Part shown: positions 1 to 6,296 of the stretch, piece by piece
Position numbering within the stretch: position 1 is the first letter of the stretch
How the letters are laid out: the number at the start of each line of letters is the position of its first letter
DNA from: a virus
Direction: 5' to 3' (one strand)
Virus record (IMG/VR): IMGVR_UViG_3300009762_000002
Span: 1-33,733 of that record
DNA length: 33,733 bases
The notes under the pieces: model-generated
The model's input: the letters and a program-made list of their open reading frames with translations, nothing else
What the model was told of the DNA's origin: nothing
Databases searched by the model: none
Program-made: the position numbers and the translations under genes

Positions 1-128
1 GCAATAACAAAGGTACCGATTGTCCCCTCAATATTTCTACCACAAAATGCTACTATGCTTATAACAAACAATCCAGCGGCCATAATTAAACAAATAACGG
101 CCATTGTTTTATCGGAAATATCATACAT
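1..128 (-). CDS. small membrane protein, 3' end outside the window
   Basis: An open frame starts at ATG 126-128 and runs off the left edge, so the C-terminus is missing. About 42 residues are visible: a short polar N-terminus (MYDISDKT), then one hydrophobic membrane segment at about residues 9-27. The ribosome binding site GAAGGA lies in the last codons of the upstream gene, whose stop is 2 bases before this start. It is one of several single-span micro-proteins in this end of the window. Function is not recognised; a holin-like or host-membrane role is possible but unsupported. Confidence 0.6.
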   Translation of the reverse strand, partial: MYDISDKTMAVICLIMAAGLFVISIVAFCGRNIEGTIGTFVI

Positions 129-130
129 AT

Positions 131-634
131 TTATTCCTTCGCTCCTGGCCTATGGATTAGGCTTTTGTCCCAAGGGGGAAGAGGACCGATAATTGCATCC
201 ATGCCTACGTCTTCAACACCACCAAATCCCGAAACATGCCCCCACGAGACGTTTTTTTTAATTATTTTTTCTCCGGTTTCTCGATATGCCCAAGGATGAC
301 CTCTGCTTTTGTCTATTGCCACCCAGTTATAGCCTTTGGGTATTTTATTCCAGTCCACATAGCTCTTAGGCTCGGAGTCGGAAAGAGATTCGATAGCCGA
401 CTTGATCCTTAAAAGATCGGGGCATTTATTAAAATACAGTTCGATCTTTATTGTGTAGAAACCGGCAGGGATAGGGGCCGTATCATGCAATGTATATTGC
501 TCTATAGAAATATTGCTAACATCAATCTTGACCGGCTCCTCCTTCTTCCTCGCCTCATCCTGCAATCTTGACAGCTCTCTTTGATCTTCCTTGATCTTCT
601 CTTTCTGCTCACGGATTCGAGATTCGATTGACAT
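131..634 (-). CDS. hypothetical protein with N-terminal coiled coil
   Basis: This 167-residue protein begins with a charged helical stretch (about residues 3-36, rich in E, K, R and Q) that looks like a coiled coil. A beta-rich domain follows, with several Trp and Gly residues and a C-terminal Pro/Trp-rich stretch near PLPPWDK. An ATG 15 bases further upstream is open, but it has no ribosome binding site and would overlap the preceding gene. The ATG at 632-634 has GGGGGTGG at good spacing and starts 2 bases after the upstream stop. I do not recognise the family. Confidence 0.75.
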   Translation of the reverse strand: MSIESRIREQKEKIKEDQRELSRLQDEARKKEEPVKIDVSNISIEQYTLHDTAPIPAGFYTIKIELYFNKCPDLLRIKSAIESLSDSEPKSYVDWNKIPKGYNWVAIDKSRGHPWAYRETGEKIIKKNVSWGHVSGFGGVEDVGMDAIIGPLPPWDKSLIHRPGAKE

Positions 635-636
635 AG

Positions 637-744
637 TTACCACCCCCATGATTCAATATGTGCAAGAGCATAGCCCATACCACCGGCTATTACTAATACA
701 ATAACCCAGAACACCAACCACTCAAGCATGTCTTTAACTTTCAC
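637..744 (-). CDS. 35-residue single-span membrane micro-protein
   Basis: A GTG start at 742-744 is preceded by GGAGGG and begins 3 bases after the stop of the upstream membrane protein. The product has a short charged N-terminus (VKVKDML) and one hydrophobic helix of about 17 residues, ending in SWGW. It fills the gap between its neighbours almost exactly, which is the main reason to believe it is coding. Function is unknown. Confidence 0.55.
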   Translation of the reverse strand: MKVKDMLEWLVFWVIVLVIAGGMGYALAHIESWGW

Positions 745-747
745 TAC

Positions 748-939
748 TCACCCTCCAATCAATTGTATACCGATTGCTACAAACTGCGCAAGTAGACCGG
801 CAAAGAAAAGCCAAGCAGTAACCCAGCCCGCGACGGCATTCTTAGTCTTAGCCTTGCACATCTGCCAGGTTGAACTAGCTACGCCAGCAATTCCGATGAG
901 AGAATAAACCGAGACGTAAAGCAGATAAAGAAACTTCAT
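748..939 (-). CDS. 63-residue two-span membrane protein
   Basis: Two hydrophobic segments (about residues 3-22 and 39-61) flank a short basic loop with a KAKTK stretch, so the protein is probably a hairpin in the inner membrane. Its ATG overlaps the stop of the upstream gene as ATGA, indicating translational coupling. A small two-span protein can be a holin, but there is no lysis gene beside it, so I leave it unassigned. Confidence 0.75.
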   Translation of the reverse strand: MKFLYLLYVSVYSLIGIAGVASSTWQMCKAKTKNAVAGWVTAWLFFAGLLAQFVAIGIQLIGG

Positions 940-1118
940 ACTTTGCTCTCCTTTATTTTCTTAGCCAATACAGGCAAATACATATACGGGCACTCCCGCT
1001 TTAATTCATCGTACTCTAAACAGTGACGCGGGCCTAGGCCGTATGCCGATAATTTTACCTTTTCATTTTTACACCATGCTCCATGATGATTGTAAATGCA
1101 AGGTACGTCAACTGGCAT
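936..1118 (-). CDS. 60-residue cysteine-containing hypothetical protein
   Basis: The likely start is the ATG at 1116-1118 (MPVDVPC), which has AAGGGA upstream and overlaps the stop of the previous gene as TAATG; an earlier in-frame ATG at 1149 lies inside that gene and has no ribosome binding site. Four cysteines occur in the pattern C-x9-C-x16-C-x10-C with nearby histidines (YNHHGAWC), so metal binding is possible. It resembles the small Cys-rich accessory proteins common in phages. Function is unknown. Confidence 0.65.
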   Translation of the reverse strand: MPVDVPCIYNHHGAWCKNEKVKLSAYGLGPRHCLEYDELKRECPYMYLPVLAKKIKESKV

Positions 1119-1279
1119 TAATCTTCCCTTCGGCACTCGATTGCATCCCAATATTTCTGAGCGCGAAAGGCATCACCAGTAAAAGTCCCGCTTAGATTCG
1201 CTAACTTTTCCTCGGGAAATTGAAAATACCGAGCTGTTTCTTTTATCTCTTCCTTACGAAACTCTTCAAAATCAGTCAT
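1118..1279 (-). CDS. 53-residue acidic helical protein
   Basis: ATG at 1277-1279 overlaps the end of the thioredoxin-like gene by 8 bases, and the stop TAA shares a base with the next start (TAATG). The product is charged and mostly helical (MTDFEEFRKEEIKETARYF), with a C-terminal YWDAIECRRED. The reading frame fills a gap that would otherwise be empty in a tightly packed operon. No family is recognised. Confidence 0.6.
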   Translation of the reverse strand: MTDFEEFRKEEIKETARYFQFPEEKLANLSGTFTGDAFRAQKYWDAIECRRED

Positions 1280-1547
1280 CCCTCGCCGCCTTAATCAAAT
1301 CAATCACGCCTTGCCGAGTCACCCCCGAGTCTATGCGACCCACCATTTCACCATCGTGAAGCACTACCACAGTAGGCAAACCGCATACATTGTACTGCAT
1401 CCCCACGGGCTCGCCATCGGGCTTGGATATGTCGATTGTTTCTAGCTTGACATTCATGTCCTTGCAGACTGCGATAATGTGAGGTTTCATTCCAGCGCAT
1501 GCGGGACAAGCCCATCCGGTTGTCATAAAGTATAAAACGGTTATCAT
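1272..1547 (-). CDS. thioredoxin-like protein
   Basis: A 91-residue protein with a complete small thioredoxin fold: beta strand (ITVLYF), redox motif WACPAC (cysteines at residues 14 and 17), helix, strand, and the cis-proline loop GLPTVVV (Pro58) that sits opposite the active site. It is shorter than E. coli TrxA (about 108 residues), as phage thioredoxins and glutaredoxins often are. It would act in the cytoplasm as a dithiol/disulfide carrier, for example for a ribonucleotide reductase, though no reductase is encoded in this window. ATG at 1545-1547 overlaps the upstream stop as ATGA. Confidence 0.87.
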   Translation of the reverse strand: MITVLYFMTTGWACPACAGMKPHIIAVCKDMNVKLETIDISKPDGEPVGMQYNVCGLPTVVVLHDGEMVGRIDSGVTRQGVIDLIKAARDD

Positions 1548-1681
1548 TTTATCCCACGCAATCGATCTATTGCACCCATGAGAGCCTTTGTCCCGGCAGC
1601 CTGGTTAAAGGCTACTAGATATAGTATGCGTAATAAAACTAAAACACCCAGCGTCAACACGATTGCAATATAAACAAGCAT
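1544..1681 (-). CDS. 45-residue single-span membrane micro-protein
   Basis: ATG at 1679-1681 has GGAGGG five bases upstream, and the stop overlaps the thioredoxin-like start as ATGA. Residues about 2-24 form one hydrophobic helix (VYIAIVLTLGVLVLL); the C-terminal tail is basic (DRLRGIK), predicting a cytoplasmic tail. It could anchor or partner the thioredoxin-like protein made from the next frame, but this is only positional inference. Confidence 0.65.
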   Translation of the reverse strand: MLVYIAIVLTLGVLVLLRILYLVAFNQAAGTKALMGAIDRLRGIK

Positions 1682-1689
1682 ATTCCCTC

Positions 1690-1917
1690 CTATGACTTAA
1701 ACCATAAGCATCCTAGCGCATTATATAGCGCCTTCTTTTCATCTTCCTTTAGTTCGTTCGCAACATGGTTAAATTGCATTTGCACATTATACTCTGATTT
1801 CCAGCATATAAGCTCGCGGGCCAAACCCTTAAAAAACAAAGCCTGCTCCGTGCTGTCCATGTTTGCAAATTGTGCGCCAAAGGCTTCGAGGTCTATAGAT
1901 ACCGCCTGTACTTTCAT
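1690..1917 (-). CDS. 75-residue hypothetical protein
   Basis: ATG at 1915-1917 has a near-perfect ribosome binding site (AGGAGGG) and follows the strong promoter at 1939-1968, so this is the first gene of a transcription unit that includes the thioredoxin-like protein. The sequence is mixed helical with a repeated pattern of aromatic residues (ALFFKGLAREL, ALYNALGCLWF). No family is recognised. Confidence 0.72.
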   Translation of the reverse strand: MKVQAVSIDLEAFGAQFANMDSTEQALFFKGLARELICWKSEYNVQMQFNHVANELKEDEKKALYNALGCLWFKS

Positions 1918-1938
1918 ATTCCCTCCTATCTTTTCAGC

Positions 1939-1968
1939 ATTATATCATAGCTTAAAGAAATTAGTCAA
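1939..1968 (-). promoter_or_regulatory. sigma-70-type promoter TTGACT-N18-TATAAT
   Basis: On the minus strand the -35 box TTGACT lies at 1963-1968 and a consensus -10 TATAAT at 1939-1944, separated by 18 bases. It overlaps the last codons and stop of the upstream 57-residue gene and precedes the strong ribosome binding site of the 1690-1917 gene. Confidence 0.75.
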
Positions 1969-2118
1969 GAGCTTAACTTTTGCCCTTAGTCTCTTTACCT
2001 CTTCGGCGAGAATAGCCCTTTCTTCCCATACGGGCAAATCAGCCATAAAATCAGGAGCCCATAATTCCTTCTCGCTTGCCTTTAGTATCCTGTCTACGTC
2101 AGCCTGGCTATATTCCAT
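1945..2118 (-). CDS. 57-residue helical hypothetical protein
   Basis: ATG at 2116-2118 directly abuts the stop of the upstream gene, whose end supplies the ribosome binding site (GGGGAAATAA). The product is charged and helical, with WEERAILAEEVKRLRAKVK predicting a short coiled coil at the C-terminus. Its last codons double as the promoter of the next transcription unit. Function is unknown. Confidence 0.6.
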   Translation of the reverse strand: MEYSQADVDRILKASEKELWAPDFMADLPVWEERAILAEEVKRLRAKVKLLTNFFKL

Positions 2119-2358
2119 TTATTTCCCCTTCTTGAATATCTTGCTTCTAAGTTCTTTCCATTGCTCATCTGATATTATTCCCTCTGGACACTCAAATGCT
2201 TCACTGCCATTGGGAAAATATTTATCCCACAAAGAAAGAACAAAATGCCCTTCTTGCTCGGGATCTTTGTCGTTACAATGCACCCCGCTATTCCAGGAAT
2301 AGTAGGTTCGCAATAGAGAGCCTAGGTCTTTGTATATCTCTTCTTTTGTATAGTCCAT
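2119..2358 (-). CDS. 79-residue hypothetical protein
   Basis: The ATG at 2356-2358 shares a base with the upstream stop (TAATG), and GGGGAGG lies just upstream. The product is acidic and has aromatic clusters (LLRTYYSWNSG, LWDKYFPNG) with a C-terminal basic helix ending KIFKKGK. No family or catalytic motif is recognised. Confidence 0.7.
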   Translation of the reverse strand: MDYTKEEIYKDLGSLLRTYYSWNSGVHCNDKDPEQEGHFVLSLWDKYFPNGSEAFECPEGIISDEQWKELRSKIFKKGK

Positions 2359-2528
2359 TAGTCGGCCTCCCCATAATATTCAGCCGGTATAGACAATTGT
2401 TTCAGAGCTAGGCTTATTCCCCAAGATGCTCCAACCTGCCCCCATGTCAAAATCTTGACGATTGTAATACCGACAAAAAGCACTTCTATCCCTAAGTTAA
2501 TAATTGCATATTGCGGCCTAAACTTCAT
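2358..2528 (-). CDS. 56-residue membrane-associated micro-protein
   Basis: ATG at 2526-2528 is followed by a basic start (MKFRPQY) and one hydrophobic segment at about residues 8-28 (AIINLGIEVLFVGITIVKIL). The tail is amphipathic and ends in YYGEAD. The stop overlaps the next start as TAATG. It is one of the run of small membrane proteins in this end of the window; function is unknown. Confidence 0.6.
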   Translation of the reverse strand: MKFRPQYAIINLGIEVLFVGITIVKILTWGQVGASWGISLALKQLSIPAEYYGEAD

Positions 2529-2529
2529 T

Positions 2530-2817
2530 CTACTTGCCTCCGTTTATATCGGATAGGACGGTATCGAGAGCGAATACTAAAGATTGCAACTTCGCATCGC
2601 TCATAGCATCATTAGGCGTCCCTTTACTAATACCAGCCCCTCGATTTATTATCGCCTCTTTGCACTTCTCTATGATGGCAGAGTCACGAGACTTGGTGAG
2701 AGCAACTAGTTCGGATAGCATTCGATCTATGCTCCAACCGTCTTCTCCGCAATAGGCATGCAAAACAATATCTTCTGTTTCCCTCGCAAACTCTTCCGCG
2801 CTCATTATCTCGGTCAT
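2530..2817 (-). CDS. 95-residue hypothetical protein
   Basis: The frame begins MTEIMSAEEFAR at 2815-2817, overlapping the upstream stop as ATGA. It is predicted to be largely helical with regularly spaced hydrophobics (DRMLSELVALTK, SLVFALDTVLSDI). The pattern AEEFARETEDIV is frequent in small phage early proteins, but I cannot name a family. Confidence 0.7.
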   Translation of the reverse strand: MTEIMSAEEFARETEDIVLHAYCGEDGWSIDRMLSELVALTKSRDSAIIEKCKEAIINRGAGISKGTPNDAMSDAKLQSLVFALDTVLSDINGGK

Positions 2818-2987
2818 AGACCCCTCTTACTCTTCCAACGCATTACCATTGATATCGGTAATAGCACAACGCTTATGGCACATAAATATGTGCCTGCGTT
2901 CCAAGTCCTCGATGCGGTGACATAAAGACCAACACATGTCGCGCATAAAATCCAAACAATCGAATCAAAAACAATCCAAATTTTCAT
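2814..2987 (-). CDS. 57-residue two-span membrane micro-protein
   Basis: ATG at 2985-2987 follows a perfect AGGAGGT site at 8-base spacing. Two hydrophobic segments (about residues 2-24 and 33-49) are joined by a short polar loop with TASRTWN, and the C-terminus is basic (RWKSKRGL). The strong ribosome binding site and the ATGA coupling to the next gene support it as real. Function is unknown. Confidence 0.65.
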   Translation of the reverse strand: MKIWIVFDSIVWILCATCVGLYVTASRTWNAGTYLCAISVVLLPISMVMRWKSKRGL

Positions 2988-2995
2988 AGTACCTC

Positions 2996-3265
2996 CTAGT
3001 CTTCTACGTCAAAACCGCAATGCTTAATAATTCTAGCAAAATCATAGCAATCACCTTTTACAATTTCATCACGGAGGCCAAGGCTTGCGGAAGCCGCATA
3101 TTGTAACATAGATATGGGCACTTTCGGCCTAGGGCGCGGAGAGTCGAGAATAAACATAGCTTCAAAGGTATCATAGTTTATGTGCCCATCCTTCCCGGAA
3201 TGATTTTGTAATACTTCCCTTATTTTCTCTACTTCCTCTTTCGTGAAAATCACCTGATCGGACAT
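2996..3265 (-). CDS. 89-residue hypothetical protein
   Basis: ATG at 3263-3265 with AAGGAGGCC upstream. The N-terminus is a charged helix (FTKEEVEKIREVLQNH), followed by a Pro-rich link (SPRPRPKVP) and a C-terminal helical region. No known motif is visible. It is followed 9 bases later by a small membrane-protein gene. Confidence 0.7.
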   Translation of the reverse strand: MSDQVIFTKEEVEKIREVLQNHSGKDGHINYDTFEAMFILDSPRPRPKVPISMLQYAASASLGLRDEIVKGDCYDFARIIKHCGFDVED

Positions 3266-3277
3266 TAAAGGGCCTCC

Positions 3278-3457
3278 TTAGACATAACGGCTAAGAGAAT
3301 CAAGAACGCGCTCAAGATCGGCGATATCCTCGTCCTTGTCCTCAAGCAAATCATTGACCTGATATTGCAATTCCCGTAAGTCATCGCGGTCTTTTTCTAG
3401 CCTCTTGATAAGGCTCGCCAAACTACGCATTACCGATTTAGTGCCAGTTACTTTCAT
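3278..3457 (-). CDS. 59-residue coiled-coil protein
   Basis: ATG at 3455-3457 lies after the GGAGG site at 3467-3471, inside the end of the upstream gene. From about residue 12 to the end the protein is one continuous heptad pattern (LASLIKRLEKDRDDLRELQ), so it is probably a short dimeric or trimeric coiled coil. It could be an adaptor or inhibitor peptide; this is not decidable here. Confidence 0.65.
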   Translation of the reverse strand: MKVTGTKSVMRSLASLIKRLEKDRDDLRELQYQVNDLLEDKDEDIADLERVLDSLSRYV

Positions 3458-3460
3458 TTC

Positions 3461-4066
3461 CTATTCCTCCTTTTTGTCGCGAAGGGCGATAGCTTCTTTC
3501 ACCGGCTTAATTGTTTCATCATTGTAATCCGGAATAAGAAAAAGCCCAGCCCCTAAATCGAACCCCTTAGAGTTAAGGTAATATCTACTAAGCGAGTTTA
3601 TGGCTTCCGTATCCTTCTCTACTATCTCCTTGTACTTGTCTCGCTCGGCACAAACTTCAACGTATTTTTCATCTACAGTCTTTCCGAACTTTCGCCCGAA
3701 GGTGAGATAATAGGCATCCGTATCGTCGGCGAAAGATAGCGAAGTAGTCACGAAGTTTTCTCCTCCGTGCGCTTTCATCATTTCACGAACAAACGCGGCG
3801 AGAATAGGCCCGAATCCGGTCTTCATTGTTGCATCGAATTGGCCGTCTTTATAGACCAATTCTTCAATAATAACATTAGCCGCATTTTTTCGGAGCTTTT
3901 CATTTTCCTTTGCTATTTCCTCTCGCTCGGATTTCATGGAAAGATAGGCTTCGACCATAATTGATGCAAACCTCGAGTAATTATCATACCCAAGATCTCG
4001 CATATTAGCTTCGTGGGATTTATTGATCCACTTGATAGCCTCTTCTATTTCCTTCTCACTCGGCAT
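3461..4066 (-). CDS. 201-residue hypothetical protein
   Basis: ATG at 4064-4066 with AAGGAGGTC upstream. The first 65 residues are charged and helical (SEKEIEEAIKWINKSHEAN; SEREEIAKENEKLRK), consistent with a coiled coil. Residues 70-130 are mixed alpha/beta, including YLTFGRKFGKTVDEKYVEV, and a second charged helix follows. It is the largest unassigned gene in the left part of the window. No catalytic motif is recognised. Confidence 0.72.
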   Translation of the reverse strand: MPSEKEIEEAIKWINKSHEANMRDLGYDNYSRFASIMVEAYLSMKSEREEIAKENEKLRKNAANVIIEELVYKDGQFDATMKTGFGPILAAFVREMMKAHGGENFVTTSLSFADDTDAYYLTFGRKFGKTVDEKYVEVCAERDKYKEIVEKDTEAINSLSRYYLNSKGFDLGAGLFLIPDYNDETIKPVKEAIALRDKKEE

Positions 4067-4083
4067 TAGAGACCTCCTTGAAA

Positions 4084-4269
4084 TTACTCCGATACATCGA
4101 CGATTAACCGTCGCCTTAGTGCCATCTTTTCTTGTAGTGTTTTATTGTGCATAATAACAACGGCATCGCCTTGTGTAAGCTCAAAACCAAAACGTCCAAT
4201 TATTATTTCATCTTTTGAGTTAAACCAGGCAACTACATCGCCTTTCTCGGGGTCAACTATATCATTCAC
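4084..4269 (-). CDS. 61-residue SH3-like small protein
   Basis: The frame overlaps the upstream stop as ATGA. The sequence MNDIVDPEKGDVVAWFNS followed by short strands ending in a basic RRRLIVDVSE gives the look of a small beta-barrel (a GDVV turn is typical of SH3-like folds). This is a fold guess only, and the function is unknown. Confidence 0.65.
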   Translation of the reverse strand: MNDIVDPEKGDVVAWFNSKDEIIIGRFGFELTQGDAVVIMHNKTLQEKMALRRRLIVDVSE

Positions 4270-4628
4270 GGCTTGCCTTCCTCCTCTAGTATCCCTATTA
4301 TGCGCGATAGCTGGGAATCTGTCAATCTCTTAACCGCCTCATAAGATGATGGTCCAAATATATCTGTAAGAGGACGCTCCAAACTATATCTTGCCCGTTG
4401 TTTGACTATCTCCGCTTTTTTATCAGCATCGAGCAGATAATACATATCATGGCACAATCTCTCGGCACCCCGCCTGGTTGTATAACCGTGCTCCATGTCT
4501 ATGTAATAAGCAAATCTTTTAGTAAACGCTAAAGTCTTTGTAACCCGATTTACTTTACCTGCGTAAACTACCTGCCCAGAGTTGATATAGTACAGCTCAT
4601 CGCCTACTTCTAGCTTATTGTCTTTCAT
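4266..4628 (-). CDS. 120-residue hypothetical protein
   Basis: ATG at 4626-4628 has AAGGAGGAAGG upstream. The N-terminal half looks like a small beta-barrel (VGDELYYINSGQVVYAGKV), and the C-terminal half is helical with RLTDSQLSRIIGILEEEGK. It is translated together with the 61-residue protein that follows, which shares the GD-turn beta pattern, so the two may have a common origin. Function is not recognised. Confidence 0.7.
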   Translation of the reverse strand: MKDNKLEVGDELYYINSGQVVYAGKVNRVTKTLAFTKRFAYYIDMEHGYTTRRGAERLCHDMYYLLDADKKAEIVKQRARYSLERPLTDIFGPSSYEAVKRLTDSQLSRIIGILEEEGKP

Positions 4629-4657
4629 GTCCTTCCTCCTTGGTATAGATAGAGTAA

Positions 4658-4729
4658 TTAGGCTTTAGTCTCGATAAGCCAAATCAGAAAAGTCTTCGCA
4701 TCGCAAAGTAGCTCGTCAGAATACTGCAT
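4658..4729 (-). CDS. 23-residue micro-protein with a perfect ribosome binding site
   Basis: A very short frame (MQYSDELLCDAKTFLIWLIE, then TKA) starts at ATG 4727-4729, with a perfect AGAGGAGGT site and a promoter directly upstream. In a phage with such dense packing, an ideal site in front of a 24-codon frame suggests translation, either for the peptide itself or as a leader for the 120-residue gene that begins 30 bases downstream. It may equally be a degraded gene. Confidence 0.45.
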   Translation of the reverse strand: MQYSDELLCDAKTFLIWLIETKA

Positions 4730-4752
4730 ACTTACCTCCTCTTGATACCCTA

Positions 4753-4790
4753 ATTATATCTATATCTCGGATAATTGGCCTAATTGTAAA
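4753..4790 (-). promoter_or_regulatory. promoter with shared 13-base box
   Basis: On the minus strand TATAAT lies at 4753-4758. Six bases upstream is the 13-mer CAATTATCCGAGA (4765-4777), which occurs at the same distance from TATACT in the promoter at 5026-5053. A TTTACA at 4785-4790 with 18-base spacing to GATATA (4761-4766) is an alternative core. It precedes the 23-residue gene. Confidence 0.55.
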
Positions 4791-4995
4791 CACATGCCCG
4801 GATAGTAGTGTACATATTCCTATTAGGCTTCGCAAACGTTCCCGTAGGGCAGGAGTTCATTAGCTTCTCGCCTACATCATAGCGTATTTTATCGCCATTG
4901 ACTTCGTACCTTAGCATTTGTAGCGGGGCAGAAATGGCGCATACTTCAACGTGTTCCCCATCTTTAATCATCTTGTAAACTTGGCTAGCCTTCAT
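4780..4995 (-). CDS. 71-residue hypothetical protein
   Basis: ATG at 4993-4995 follows AGGAGGATC. The N-terminus, MKASQVYKMIKDGEHVEVC, resembles the opening of phage proteins that begin with a small helix and then a beta sheet. The remainder has strands and three cysteines, none in a CxxC pair. It is expressed from the promoter at 5026-5053. Function is unknown. Confidence 0.7.
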   Translation of the reverse strand: MKASQVYKMIKDGEHVEVCAISAPLQMLRYEVNGDKIRYDVGEKLMNSCPTGTFAKPNRNMYTTIRACVYN

Positions 4996-5017
4996 GTGAT
5001 CCTCCTATCAATCAACC

Positions 5018-5257
5018 TTAATAATAGTATATATCATTCTCGGATAATTGCAAGAGAAAATCGATAAAAAGGTGAAATATTTTTAGATTGGCTGTAAAAT
5101 ATGCCTTCGCTTCCTCTATTACTGCCTTGCGATCAGCTCGGATTAAATCGGCTACAGTTACATGCGTGCTGTCTGTAACGTATCCGTCCCATTCAATCAT
5201 TCCAGAAATCAATCCCGAAATCTGGATAGCTAACTCATTTGCCTTTTGTATAGCCAT
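5018..5257 (-). CDS. 79-residue hypothetical protein
   Basis: ATG at 5255-5257 sits 2 bases after the upstream stop, with GGAGG in the upstream gene's last codons. The N-terminal two thirds is helical (IQKANELAIQISGLISGMIEW; LIRADRKAVIEEAKAYF). The C-terminal end is unusually hydrophobic and ends in YYY; these last codons overlap the next promoter, so the tail may be constrained by DNA function. No family is recognised. Confidence 0.65.
   Translation of the reverse strand: MAIQKANELAIQISGLISGMIEWDGYVTDSTHVTVADLIRADRKAVIEEAKAYFTANLKIFHLFIDFLLQLSENDIYYY
5026..5053 (-). promoter_or_regulatory. promoter TTGCAA-N16-TATACT with shared box
   Basis: Minus-strand -35 TTGCAA at 5048-5053 and -10 TATACT at 5026-5031, 16 bases apart. 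The spacer contains the same 13-base box (5038-5050) as the promoter at 4753-4790, six bases upstream of the -10. It overlaps the 3' end of the upstream gene. Confidence 0.6.
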
Positions 5258-5259
5258 AG

Positions 5260-5421
5260 CTAAACCTCCATGTATCCCAGCGCATCAAGTTCTATCCATG
5301 CCTTGCACTCTAAAATATTACCCCTAAAACAAAAGATATCAGCCGGGGCTGATCGTTTGTAAATAGTATATATTTTTTCTCGGTCGAATTGCTCATGCGA
5401 TGCTAAGTAGTACTTGCTCAT
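5260..5421 (-). CDS. 53-residue hypothetical protein
   Basis: ATG at 5419-5421 has GGAGG at 7-base spacing, and the stop is 3 bases before the next start. The product is basic and beta-rich in the middle (EKIYTIYKRSAPADIFCF), with a helical end (CKAWIELDALGYMEV). It fills a gap between two genes of the same operon. Function is unknown. Confidence 0.62.
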   Translation of the reverse strand: MSKYYLASHEQFDREKIYTIYKRSAPADIFCFRGNILECKAWIELDALGYMEV

Positions 5422-5441
5422 CTATTCGCCTCCATGTTCCT

Positions 5442-5834
5442 CTATCCTAGCACTCTTTGATACTTCCCGTTAGTGGTAGTTATACCTTCAACGGGAAAGC
5501 AACCACCGCCCCAAACATCACGGCCAGGCTCTCCATGCGATGCCCATTTAACAAATGTTTTGGCTATTCTTTCCGCCTCGGCTCGATTAGTAACAGTAGC
5601 CGAAAACTGATCGCCCTTGTCTAATTCATCCCAACACTCGCGCCACGCCCCATCATGCTCGTCCCATATCGCGTTCTTTTCCTCATTTACAATAACCCGG
5701 TAGTGAGATGCACCGGGCGCACTACCTACCCACGATTCTATCGATACATGCATACTTCTCTTTTCGCCCGTCTTACTAGGCCAGCGCCTTGCAGAATCTA
5801 AAGTATAATCAGAAAGGTTGCCGCCAATTATCAT
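5442..5834 (-). CDS. 130-residue hypothetical protein
   Basis: ATG at 5832-5834, with AAGGGG upstream and a promoter at 5853-5882. The protein is rich in Trp and Gly and looks like a single alpha/beta domain: strands around MHVSIESWVG and YRVIVNEEKNAIWD, a helix AEAERIAKTFVKWAS, then a Gly-rich loop DVWGGGCFP. It is the first gene after a strong terminator, so it opens a new transcription unit. No family is recognised. Confidence 0.72.
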   Translation of the reverse strand: MIIGGNLSDYTLDSARRWPSKTGEKRSMHVSIESWVGSAPGASHYRVIVNEEKNAIWDEHDGAWRECWDELDKGDQFSATVTNRAEAERIAKTFVKWASHGEPGRDVWGGGCFPVEGITTTNGKYQRVLG

Positions 5835-5852
5835 ATTTATACCCCTTGCGTT

Positions 5853-5882
5853 ATCCTATCATACTTCCCCTATTCTTGTCAA
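5853..5882 (-). promoter_or_regulatory. promoter TTGACA-N18-TAGGAT with extended -10
   Basis: Minus-strand TTGACA at 5877-5882 and TAGGAT at 5853-5858, 18 bases apart, with TGA directly before the -10 (extended -10). It lies just downstream of the terminator at 5886-5919 and ahead of the 130-residue gene. Confidence 0.65.
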
Positions 5883-5885
5883 GCC

Positions 5886-5919
5886 TAAAAATAAAGCGCC
5901 TCGGGTGAGACGCCTTATT
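5886..5919 (-). terminator. rho-independent terminator
   Basis: Read on the minus strand, AATAAGGCGTCTC and GAGGCGCTTTATT pair over 13 positions (two G-U) around a 4-base ACCC loop, followed by TTTTTA. It ends the unit containing the 95-residue gene at 5939-6226. Confidence 0.75.
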
Positions 5920-5938
5920 GAGTTCGCTTTGTTAGTTT

Positions 5939-6226
5939 TTAGTAATCGTCGCGTGTAAATTCGTAGACCTTATCGGTATAGTCGGCCTCGTCTTCAATTT
6001 CCTCTCGGGCGATTTGCTTGAGCGTCTCGACAATCTTTCCCGTCCAGCGCTCATGTACATCGGCAAGCGAGCCGGAATTGTTAGACCACCGTACTGTGTT
6101 GCCCTTGTATACCGCCCTGTCTTCATAGAGCCGTACTGACCACTTGCAATTGTCCCAAATCCCGACCTTTTCGTAGTCAGTCCACTCCTTGACCAATACC
6201 CTACTGTAGCTAGCCGGTGTACTCAT
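5939..6226 (-). CDS. 95-residue hypothetical protein
   Basis: The ATG at 6224-6226 (MSTPASY) has AGGAGG nine bases upstream and is preferred to an ATG 60 bases earlier without a good site. The product has two strands with conserved-looking aromatics (WTDYEKVGIWDNCKWSVRLY) and then a charged helix (GKIVETLKQIAREEIEDEAD). It is followed by a strong terminator, so it is the last gene of its unit. Function is unknown. Confidence 0.7.
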   Translation of the reverse strand: MSTPASYSRVLVKEWTDYEKVGIWDNCKWSVRLYEDRAVYKGNTVRWSNNSGSLADVHERWTGKIVETLKQIAREEIEDEADYTDKVYEFTRDDY

Positions 6227-6296
6227 CTGTTTGCGCCTCCTATGCGCTTGTAAAAACAATAAGCCGACGCCCTTTGTCGTCCGCACTCTTTAATCT

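Noticed and set aside
1850-2302. Plus-strand frames such as 1850-2302, 9038-9487 and 31562-32257
   Set aside because: They are antisense to better-supported minus-strand genes, have no ribosome binding sites and show low-quality amino acid composition.
5375-5396. Third copy of the CAATTATCCGAGA promoter box
   Set aside because: It matches only in part, has 7 instead of 6 bases to TATACT, and lies entirely within the 53-residue coding frame, so chance similarity is more likely.
6240-6296. Terminator between the 6297-6575 and 5939-6226 genes
   Set aside because: A GACG/CGTC stem before GCTTATTGTTTTT was considered, but only about four pairs form, with mismatches around them.
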